This document shows positions 55,130-64,000 of a stretch of DNA of 64,000 nt, piece after piece; position 1 is the stretch's first letter; every line of letters starts with the position of its first letter. A model generated the notes under the pieces. That model did not search any database. It was not told where the DNA came from and saw only the letters and a program-made list of their open reading frames with translations. The stretch lies in the NCBI GenBank assembly GCA_018398585.1, contig JAGTTD010000010.1, positions 5,287,501 to 5,351,500 on the forward strand, in the 5' to 3' direction. This DNA comes from Simmondsia chinensis. Lineage: Eukaryota; Streptophyta; Magnoliopsida; Caryophyllales; Simmondsiaceae. The translations under genes were made by a program, and so were the position numbers.

Positions 55130-55660
55130 TGAAGCTCTCCATACGAGACTAAAAGGAGATCATTAGTGTAAGACAAATCAGTTAGGCGTAGATTGGCACA
55201 AGAGGACGAAAATTAAAGTCAGGATTGTCCTTTAACTCATAAAACAATAGGAAAGATAGTCGATGCCAATCACAAATAGGCCATGAGGGATGGGATCTCC
55301 TTGCCTTAGTCCCTTCCCCCATTTGAAAAACTAAATGTTAGCCACCATTTACTTGGATAGAAAACGATGAGAAATAGAGATACTCCCATCACATAACAAT
55401 AAACTTCAAGGAGAAATTCATTTTTGTAAGAAGCGATTCTATTAACTCCCAAGAGATTGCGTTTGTTTCGTGATATAGTTAATGTTATTGCATGTCCCAC
55501 AAAATCCTCAAAATATGGTGAAACGAGCTTGAAGTATATTGAAGGCCTTGTCTAGATCCTTTTATTGTAGAGCATTAATACAATGGAACAATTTTCTAAG
55601 TTTTAGCCCAATTTTGATAAATAAATTGGCAAGATAATACTCCACTGTACAAATTGGTGA
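55130..55660 (-). pseudogene. LINE reverse transcriptase fragment
   Basis: Near 55280-55330 it reads GLRQGDPIPHGLFVIGID, the RT block (canonical GLRQGDPLSP), preceded by SFSNGG. 55500-55306 gives the upstream part, VGHAITLTISRNKRNLLGVN. Frame breaks throughout; boundaries unclear. Confidence 0.6.
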
Positions 55661-58312
55661 TCATTTCTGGTGTCATTTCAAGGAAAGCATGACCCTCAAC
55701 AAGACCATCAAATATGTTGGTTCTCGACCACATTGAGGTCACTGGACAACTTGAGAAGGCCAAAAAGGTTTTGTCATATTAGTAGATTGTATGAAGTCGT
55801 AAGTTCAACTACTAAATGTTGGTCTCCACAAGTATACATGCCTTTCCATGAAGTTGGACAAATTTTCCACTACCTTGACATACAATTAATACTACCCAAC
55901 ATTCTAGGGAAACCAAGACAGTTTTGCTAGCAATCTCTAAATATCATTCGCTTTTGACCTTCTCAACTATTGTTGGCAGAAATAGCAATAATAGCTTTTA
56001 TAAACCACTTTAGGGCTTTTATTTCATGCTTTTCGCAATCCTGAGGTAGTCACCATAGAAGTGGCTTAGAGAGCCAAAAGGCCAAGTTTACAAGTAGTAC
56101 GTCATTTATACACGTAGTATGAATTATATTTAATTTCAATAATTAGCGATGTGGTCGCAAAACAAAAGAGGCGCTCGATCTAGCGAGCCCTAAGACAACC
56201 CGCTAAAAAGCGGGGCTCAAAAAGACAAACAGAAAACATAATAAGGCTACGAGCAAAATACAGGCAAAACAAATAGCTATAACAAAGAAGCATAGCAGGA
56301 CGATCATTAGTAGACTACTATAAATGATTCGGATTCAGGGCATTCCAAACAGGATAAAAGGCGTTCAGGTCACCCTTTAATCAAGTATAGCGCTCACCGT
56401 AAGCGGATCAAACCTATTAAAGTTCAAACCTAGCCTTCTTTCCATCTCAATTACTCGCTCAGCCTGACGGATCTTCTAGACCTCTTGCACGCTGCCACCC
56501 CGTTTTGCCATATTCCTCTTTTTCTGCTTGCATGTGGCCTTAGTCGGTTGACGCCTACTATTCCTGGACGACATATCCTTCAAGAACTCTCGGAGCTCCC
56601 ATTTCTCTTTCTTTTTCTTCTTGCTCTTCAAAGGTTTCCTTTCCCTTTTTGTCGTTAGCCCTTTTCCTTTACTCTTCTGGACAAAGCTAGGCCCCTCCAT
56701 AAGTGGCCCTGCCCTGTTCATGGTAAGGGGCTCGAAACCTGGTGGAAATTTAGGCCTGAGGACCCTAAATCATAATCATTGGTGATGTCCCGAGCTTCGC
56801 TGTCACGAGGCGAAGTCTATGCATGAAGCTGTATTGATTCGGCTTTGTCACTTGCATTCCATAGGAGAAAGGGAAGTGAATGTTGGTTTTCTCGTACTTC
56901 CTAAAGTGTTATTCGAGCAACAGACTGGGGCAGTGGAGGAAGAAGAGCATCACATGTCCAACAGCAGTCCAGAACCAACCTTCTGACATACTGACCGTCA
57001 ATGCGAATGTCAATCTGACCCCATGACGGTTCTAAGACGCTCATTCCTTCATTCACTGATCATGTCTGTTGGCGCCTAGAGCCCACACTAGCACCCGTGG
57101 CAGCTGTCATGAATCATATGATTTAGCTTCAAAATACTATTTGTGAGACAATATTATGTTACATGCAAAACCATCTCCTGAAATGATTGTCAGATAGCAC
57201 AGAATTTTTCAGTGTAGGACAACTCAGCCTGATCAAATTTCTCCTCAACAACCTACCCATGTATTATCTGTGATTGTTCCACATATGCACTAGGGAGTGG
57301 CTGGCTAAGAAAATTATTAAGCTCCATCAGAGGTTTTTTTTGGGCTAGCAACGAAGAGAAAAAGTGTATGGCACTTGTTAAATGGGATGAATTATTCAGA
57401 AACTAAAAGATGTTGCTGGAGAATGATGCAGGGTTTTTGTTCAAGTAGTGGTGGAGATATTCTGACATCAAGCACGTATTTTGAAAAAAGGTAGTTGCAA
57501 GCAGTGGCAGATCCATGAGTTGATCAATGCAAGGTCCATTATTACGAGAAAGTAGAATAAATACAAAAAGATACTCCCATACTATTGGTCAAAATTAATA
57601 TAATTCACAAACTTTTAATTTCATAAAGTACCCCTTAAACTACTGATCAAGATCAATGTAACCCTTCATTTTCTAATTTAAACAAAGACACCAATGAAGC
57701 TATTATTTAAAATTATTTTGATCCCCTAACTTCTAATTTTATCAAAAGCATCTTAAATTATTAAAAATAGATTAAATTAACCAAGTTTTTTATCAACAAA
57801 CAAATTATCAAGTATATTTAAAGAAGATTAATTAATCTTAAAAAAGACTAAAGTAATCAATTTAGATATTTAATTTATATATCCAATATCATGATCGAAA
57901 ATTAATCATAAAATTAAGTGGTATAAATGATTTTTCTTTTATAAATTAGATATTTTTATCAAATATATTAGACATATAACTTAAATATATTTTAGTAGTC
58001 AATAATTCACCAAAAAGTGCAAATGCCTTATCCACTTTAAATCAATATCTCACCCCGCCAACATAAAACATTCCAAGGCTACACCCCTTAATTTAAATCT
58101 ATCCTTTTGAAGCATCATATACAGTAACAATTACAATTATTGTATGTATACATATCCTTGTAGGTTAAGGTCTTATACGAAACTTTCAAAACTAAATAGC
58201 AATTAATTTTAATGCTGAAAGCATTATAGTATACATGAAGTAGAATCTTAAAATCTTTGAAATGAAACTATGATTCCCATTCTATAAATCTTTAACCATC
58301 TTAAGTACAATC
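55661..58312. other. no firm gene
   Basis: A minus ORF at 56476-56721 (MNRAGPLMEGPSFVQKSKGK onward) is very lysine-rich and low in complexity. Upstream, 56760-57000 could encode RLRLVTAKLGTSPMIMI in a broken frame; I do not recognise it. 57480-58310 is AT-rich; 57550-57800 carries repeated caaaXttXaXctaa phrases. No terminus found. Confidence 0.35.
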
Positions 58313-58520
58313 ACTATGAGAAAAGGGGCCTATTGCGACACTAAGTTTTTATTCTTGTTACGCTTAAAAGTGTCGCTGCTTAATCTAGCGACACTTTAAC
58401 AAGCGAATCCGTTGGCTGTGTAGCTAAGGCTACTGGGACACTTTTGAGAAGTGATGGTATAACCATAAAAAACGTCCCTGGATTGATACGCCTACCTTAC
58501 GACACTTTTTAGCATATCTA
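58313..58520. repeat. CACTA terminus and subterminal repeats
   Basis: Motifs such as tgcgacacta, gtgtcgctg, agcgacact and acgacactt recur on both strands, as expected for transposase-binding subterminal repeats. Confidence 0.75.
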
Positions 58521-59519
58521 AAATATACGCATTACCAACATACTACTTTCTCATGATATCAAGTTTTATAATAGCATTCAACAAACATACAAGCTACAAT
58601 AAAGCTATATGCAACACAATTTTAATTGTTATTCTAATGTAACTTGAATGACACATTATATTGCATTAACAAATATAACTACATTTACGATGGATTTCAA
58701 ATGTACAAAGAATCTAATTATTCTCAAATAATGCATGATGATACATTTACTACATAGTAATATGAAAAATCAATGTCTTGAAGTTTGATCTTTAAATTTC
58801 AATCCGAGAAACTTTACCTACAAACAAGGATGAATAGGAGTTAGTACAAGAAAAAATTTAACAAATAATGGTAAACTCAAATCAATGTTCTACGTAAGTG
58901 TGAGATCTTTTTAGAATTAATATAGTTCTTATTCAATACAATCATCACAAAAAGCAAAAAAAACCCTATTAAAATTGGAGCAAGAGTAATAATGTGGGTT
59001 AACTTTGAATTAAAGATCATTCTATGCCATCCAAAAAACAGATGGCTAATTCTATGCATATAAAAGCAAAGCCAAAACCAAATCAAGGTAGAGGGCCTTC
59101 AAAATAGTACCCTCAAAGGGGATAATTCCCCTGTTAATTAGTAGTTTAAATAGAGAAAACACCGGAAGCACTTGTGGCTGACGGAACTTAACGGATGGAA
59201 CTTAGATAAGGAAATTAGGAAAACGGAAGGTTTCACAGCCTTCCTTTAATTTTTTATTGCTAAAACAATTAAAAATAAGGAAAATTGTTTAACTCAAATT
59301 CTTACAATCCGAGAAAAGGAGAAAACTCTAAAACATAATAAAAATATCTAAAAAATTGAACGAATGAAAACCCTAACTAGCCCTTTCTTTAATTGAAAAG
59401 CTTCTCTAGTTAGACTCAAACTAATAAAATCAAATCAACTTTTAAATTAAATCCCTATATAAAGACCAAAAGTGCATATTCTTATTTATGAAGCAGAAGA
59501 ACAAAGAGATTCTAAAAGA

Positions 59520-59641
59520 AAATAGAGCATATCTATAATCATTGCATCATTTTCAAGATTATCCTTAATCGCATCCACTTTGGGAAAAAGTCTAAGCAGA
59601 GTATATCCACCACCAATAACAATTCCTCCCTTAACAACATC
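59520..59641 (-). pseudogene. captured chaperonin-60 beta fragment
   Basis: Reads DVVKGGIVIGGGYTLLRLFP then KVDAIKDNLENDAM. This matches the plastid Cpn60 beta (Rubisco-binding protein) segment with the VEEGIVVGGG core, about 30 residues. It starts right after an acceptor-like ttttattttag (to 59642), as if an exon with part of its intron were captured. It lies on the same strand as the transposase. The sequence after NDAM diverges. No start and no rest of the protein, so it is a fragment only. Confidence 0.65.
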
Positions 59642-59689
59642 CTAAAATAAAACAGACTAACGTGTGATTTGTCATATGGACACATATTA

Positions 59690-59810
59690 CCTTAAGAGAA
59701 GGTGATTTATCATCTGATACAACCACAAGGTGAGTTGACATCCAGATTCCATTGCAAAACCAGGCATCATCTTCTGTTTGATTCTGAAAAGATGCCATAT
59801 TGAAAAGCCC
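59690..59810 (-). other. unrecognised coding-like segment near the chaperonin piece
   Basis: Reads QTEDDAWFCNGIWMSTHLVV then VSDDKSPSLK, followed by a donor-like aag|gtaata. The gap to the acceptor at 59642 is only about 49 bp, too short for a normal plant intron. The family is unknown to me. It could be another captured exon. Confidence 0.3.
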
Positions 59811-60207
59811 TCATAAGTAATTATGTATAAAACAGATCAAGCTAGCAAATGAAGAGTGCCGAACATAGCATAGAAGCAATAGATAGAGCTTATGGTAGTC
59901 TTCTCTTTTAAATCTTAAACTAATGGAAAAGTACAATACATCTAATTCCACATATTAAAAGTATGTTTTTGTATTGAACAAGTTCATCTAGAAATTATGA
60001 GATCCTTCTCACCAGTTTTCCTATTGTGTGACGTAGAAGCTAGAATATGTTGGACCTTGGTATTCCAAGATATATACCATATTTCACCTTGAGCAGGAGC
60101 CACTACCCTATACATGACCAAATATTTACACTTACCAAACGAGAAATAACCATATACAATTTAAATCATTGAACAAAAGCTCTAGAACGAGCCTGGAGTG
60201 AATGTAA

Positions 60208-60776
60208 CTAAAAATCAACAATATCTCCCTCCATGCCCATCCTAACCCAGGAATGCTTGTCAAACAATGATTCAAGCACACTTTGAAGAAACGTTACATG
60301 ATATGGCGCATTTTCCACATCTTCACTCCAATCTTCTAGGCTCATGTCATACACATCTCTAGGCTTCATTTTTGTAGCAATGGGCCAATCAGGATCCATT
60401 TGGTCTTTAACATAAAACACTTGCTCAGCTTGGGTAGCCAAAATGAAAGGCTCATGCTCTAGTTTCTCACCGGTGTGAATCAAATGTGAGAAGTTAACCA
60501 AAGTGAAGCCATAATCGTCCTTCTTCAACCCCCTCCTCAAAGTCACATCAACCCATTCGCACTTGAATAGTATGGTTGAAAGCTCCCCTAGATAGTTTAG
60601 CTTGATAATCTCTAAGATCCTACCATAATAAATTACATCCCCAAAAGTAGGATCCTTATCGTTTGCATTGACATAACTTGATGTCTTCGCCGTCAGTACA
60701 ATCCCACTATTTTGTGTGCGCCCATCATAGTGTTTGGCTTGAAATCTATACCCTCTGATGTTTAATCATCTGTATT
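60208..60776 (-). CDS. DUF4216 region of the CACTA transposase gene
   Basis: 60546-60208: LKKDDYGFTLVNFSHLIHTG, EPFILATQAEQVFYVKD and MKPRDVYDMS; upstream to 60776 is TAKTSSYVNANDKDPTFGDV and YYGRILEII. DUF4216 is regularly found C-terminal of plant CACTA TNP2 transposases. The piece is nearly intact except for a frame break at about 60555. Confidence 0.8.
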
Positions 60777-61321
60777 TTGTTGCCACATTAAGTGGACCAT
60801 GAGCCAACGTTCTGAGTTCTTGTTTAAGACCTGCGACATCACCACTTTTTTCTAATTTCTCAATCTGTTAGAATAAATAATATTAGAACCAAACTTGTTC
60901 TACAATTTCATAGATCATATGCAATATCTTTGTAAAGAGATCTCACATGGTCTCTAAACCAATCATGAAATGTTATGTTGAATGCGTTCAATGTCTTTCA
61001 ATGAAATACGTCTTGGTCGGCTACGACTCTTTATCTCAGGAGCATGTGCTCTACATGAAAGACGGCCACGTTTAGAAATTGTAAGAAAAAAAGGTTATTA
61101 CAAAATATATATATATATATATATATATATTTATGCATTCCTTACTTGAGAAACGGTCTAACATCTGGACAATTAAATAACACATATCGATGAGCTTGAA
61201 TCTTACTCAGTCCTTTTAAAACAAATGTTCTGGGCTTCCTTAAAGGACTTCCTAGTTGAGGTAACAAAGACAGCACTCGATCCATGTCAAAGGATTCCTT
61301 TGGATTAACATTACCAATATT

Positions 61322-61875
61322 TCACGAAGATCCATCTTGATTTGCATTATCATCATTCCTTGGAGGTCGATTTAGCTTTGTCACAACTCTATCTACATAC
61401 AACAAACAAAAAGTGACACATTCTTGCATTAAGGAGGCCTCTGCAACAAAACCCTCAGGGTATGTCTTGTTTCGTACATAGGATTTCAACTCAGACAAGT
61501 ACCTAAGCAGCACAACAAAAAATCCTTAACACATCTACAATAAAAGAGCAAGCTATGACACTAAGAAATAAACTTGATTTGAATTTATTACCTCTCAATA
61601 AAGTACATCCACCTATATTGCACTGGCCCTACAATTTTTGCTTCTGTAGCTAAGTGGATCAACAAGTGCACCATCACAGTGAAGAAACCAGGTAAAAATA
61701 TTCTCTCTAAATGGCACATTGTTGTTCGAATACAAGACTTGAGATCCTCAAGTTTATGCACATGTCGTACCTTTGAACATAGTTCCCTAAAGTAGCCACA
61801 TAAAACAAATACAACTACAGTAGTCTCTTTCATGAGAGTTCCTCTTTGTGCTAAAGGAAGAAGTTGTTGCATCAA
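61322..61875 (-). CDS. DUF4218 region of the CACTA transposase gene
   Basis: 61875-61588: QQLLPLAQRGTL, CGYFRELCSKVRHVHKLEDL, MCHLERIFLPGFFTVMVHLL and PVQYRWMYFIER. 61513-61322: LKSYVRNKTYPEGFVAEASL. These are the DUF4218 blocks. The break between them (61514-61587) could be an intron or decay. Confidence 0.8.
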
Positions 61876-62074
61876 AATATGACAGTCGTGGCTTTTTTAA
61901 ACCATAAATTTTACGTTGGTCAAGATTCGCACATCTTGAGATATTGCTTGCATAACCACCTGGAACTCGAATGTCAAAAAATAACTTGCAAAATCTATAC
62001 TTCTAATCTCTTGACATAGTATAACATGCCGGGGGTAGATGAAACCTATTAGGACCCCTTTGTTGTGGATGAAG

Positions 62075-63637
62075 TTATTCCAATACTTTCGTATCTTTCG
62101 AGTTAAGGCGAGCATTTAAATTATCCTTGGATTTTCCATCCAAATTTAACAGTGTTGCATACAAATTTTCACACATATTCTTCTCTACATGCATAACATC
62201 AAGATTATGTCGTAGCAAATGGAATCCCCAATAAGGTAACGTGAAAAAAAATACTTTTTTTCTTGCAAGTAAATGAGTTTTCAAATTCAATGACATCCTC
62301 CAATTTTCTTAACACCATGGCCCTCGAGGACCTTTTAGGCGGCAATCTATATTCTGAAAAGATTCCTCATCAAAGCGAAATTTATGATTTGGCTCCAAAA
62401 AACGACGGTGGCACATAAAAGAAAATTTGTGCCCATGCTTCAACCATTACATAGAGGTATCAACATTACAACATGGACAACCAAATTTACTCTGTACATT
62501 CCAACCAGATAAGATCCCATAAGCAAGAAAATCGCTAAATAGTCCACATGATTACGGCTTGCATGTTAAACGTTTCATCTTGGGACACATCATAGGTTTC
62601 TGTGCCAATCTCCCACAACTCAATCAATTCATCAATGAGAGGTTGCAAATATACATCAATCTTGTTTCCCATACCACTTTTTTGCCGAAATAAGTAATGA
62701 AAGGATGAAAAAATTGGTGTTTCAAGCGCATCCATGGTGGCAAGTTATAAGGAATTAAAACAACAGGCCAACAACTATATGCAAAACTCAGCATTCCAAA
62801 TGGATTAAACCCATCACTCGCCAATCCATGCCTAACGTTACCAGACTCTAAAGCAAAGTTGGGATATCTTATATCAAAGTTTTTCCAAGCTTCAGAATCA
62901 GTGGGATGTCGTAAAGCTCCATCCTTTCTATGACCCTCTTCATGCCATCTCATATCAGCAGCTGTATGCTTAGACATGAATAATTTTTGAAGCCTAGACT
63001 TCAACGGAAAATGCAGTAGAACTTTACCGGAAATTCCTTTTTTCTTCTTCCTTCCAGGTGAAGTATAATATTCCTTAAACTTTTTCCACCTAGAAGCCCC
63101 ACATACGGAACAAATATCATCATTGATCTTATCCTTCCAGAACAACATACAATGATTTCGACATGCATGAATCCTTTCATAAACTAGGCCAAACTTCGCA
63201 ATAACTCTCTTTGCTTCTGCAAAAGTTTTTGGTAAATTCTTTCCATTAGGTATAGCAACTTGCAAAATCCCAAACAAGTCCGTAAAGGACTTGTTACTCC
63301 ATTTGTTAGTGCATTTTATTTGAAACAAGTGCACAAGTAGGGAAAGCTTACTTAACTCACAACCAGGCCACAACTCCTTGTCAACCTCCCTAAGTAATTC
63401 ATAAAAGCTTTGCGCCTTCAAGTTAGGCCCACTAGAAGGTTGAACCCCTATATCCGAATTCGGGAAAGGGTCAGTCATAATTTCTTCTACACCTCTTAAC
63501 TCATATGCATCATCTACTAACTCATGCAAATTCATATATATTCTAGAGCAATTCATTGGTAAACAATTGTTAGAATGTGTTTCAACCATGACTTCCCTAG
63601 TTTCCCCACCATTTTTGATAACCCCAAAGCATTCCAT
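62075..63637 (-). CDS. TNP2-type CACTA transposase, broken
   Basis: 63637-62624: SFYELLREVDKELWPGCELS, KSFTDLFGILQVAIPNGKNL, CMLFWKD..CSVCGASRW, MRWHEEGHRKDGALRHPTDS and LASDGFNPFGMLS (the Transposase_21 core). Next, HRRFLEPNHKFR (about 62400) after a stop in TSM*WLKHG, then 62296-62075: FTLPYWGFHLLRHNLDVMHV and EKNMCENLYATLLNLDGKSK. TNP2 binds the subterminal repeats and cuts the ends. Stops suggest a defective copy. Confidence 0.85.
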
Positions 63638-63878
63638 AATATATCAAGTGCTCATGTATGTCTTCCCTAGCTAAAATGGTTTGATTCACACACTTTGTAC
63701 ATGGGCACAAAACCTTTGGAACCTCATCAAATGTTGAATTAGAATTCTGAACTTGATTACTGAAGGCAAAATCCAAGAATCCATTAAATCCCTGCAGAAA
63801 TAATGTAGCTCCTTTGGTTCCATCAACCATTCTTTTATGATCGCTAAACCCATGTGGACCTATTAATTTAAAGTCCAT
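63597..63878 (-). CDS. Transpos_assoc domain at the N-terminus of the transposase
   Basis: 93 codons: FLQGFNGFLDFAFSNQ, VLCPCTKCVNQTILAREDIH, EHLIYYGMLWGYQKWW. This CPCxxC and HLxxxG pattern is the transposase-associated domain. A frameshift at about 63600 would join it to the TNP2 frame. Confidence 0.8.
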   Translation of the reverse strand: MDFKLIGPHGFSDHKRMVDGTKGATLFLQGFNGFLDFAFSNQVQNSNSTFDEVPKVLCPCTKCVNQTILAREDIHEHLIYYGMLWGYQKWWGN

Positions 63879-64000
63879 TGTTAGTACACAAGCATTTTCA
63901 TAGGTGTAAAAGTTTGGCGTTTTATTTACTACATTGCTCCTACTGCTTGTAAATTAAATATGTTATCGCATATATCTAATGTTAACTTTTATTGTTACAA

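Larger units (their letters stand above)
58313..64000 (-). mobile_element. CACTA (En/Spm) DNA transposon, right end beyond the window
   Basis: Terminus cactatgagaaaaggggcct at 58313 followed by a gcgaca-rich subterminal region, then transposase genes on the minus strand. Contains TNP2, DUF4218 and DUF4216 regions, all typical of plant CACTA elements, and a chaperonin fragment. The far end lies outside. At least 5.7 kb. Confidence 0.85.

Overview
This window looks like nuclear DNA of a flowering plant, most likely a eudicot. The evidence is a pentatricopeptide-repeat (PPR) organelle RNA protein, two dirigent proteins, plant-type Copia, Gypsy and LINE relics, CACTA and hAT-like DNA elements, TRIM-like mini retrotransposons, and SINEs with an Au-type 3' tail. 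The DNA is AT-rich. There are no operons and no prokaryotic or viral genome features. Only three stretches look like intact host genes: the PPR gene (4438-5904, minus) and two dirigent genes (30858-31430 and 46176-46748, both plus).

Layout. 0-6 kb: a TRIM-like copy, then the PPR gene, whose C-terminal E region is broken. 6.6-11.8 kb: an Athila/Tat-like Gypsy element on the minus strand with large deletions, carrying a SINE with a 5S-rRNA-like head. 12.6-14.8 kb: hAT-like and foldback MITEs, one holding a tRNA-like SINE with an 18-bp target-site duplication. 16.9-20.1 kb: decayed Gypsy and LINE fragments on the plus strand. 21.4-22.1 kb: a TRIM-like copy and a terminal-repeat fragment. 22.2-28.0 kb: a Copia element (minus) with both LTRs full of TGTGTCGACACA palindromes. 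28.8-30.05 kb: a tandem TRIM array split by a hAT-like MITE. 30.5-32.9 kb: dirigent block A. 33.1-34.2 kb: a LINE relic. 35.7-43.1 kb: a chromodomain Gypsy element (minus) with two hAT-like MITEs inside its genes. 43.1-45.7 kb: a coding-like relic, a CACTA-type terminus, a TRIM copy, and an inverted-repeat-bounded element filled with a 102-bp tandem repeat. 45.8-48.0 kb: dirigent block B. 48.0-49.3 kb: a truncated Copia (plus). 49.65-55.1 kb: a second Copia (minus) with one truncated LTR. 55.1-55.7 kb: a LINE reverse-transcriptase relic. From 58.3 kb to the end of the window: a CACTA (En/Spm) transposon with TNP2, DUF4218 and DUF4216 regions and what looks like a captured piece of a plastid chaperonin-60 beta gene.

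The two dirigent blocks are a segmental duplication: promoter, single-exon gene, 3' flank and LTR are all repeated. They have since been separated by about 13 kb of nested transposons. The most notable observations are the 5S-headed SINEs, the chaperonin fragment inside the CACTA element, the multi-LTR TRIM array, the 102-bp repeat element and the palindromic Copia LTRs. I found no CRISPR array, no functional tRNA or rRNA gene, and nothing that I can defend as a wholly new multi-gene system.
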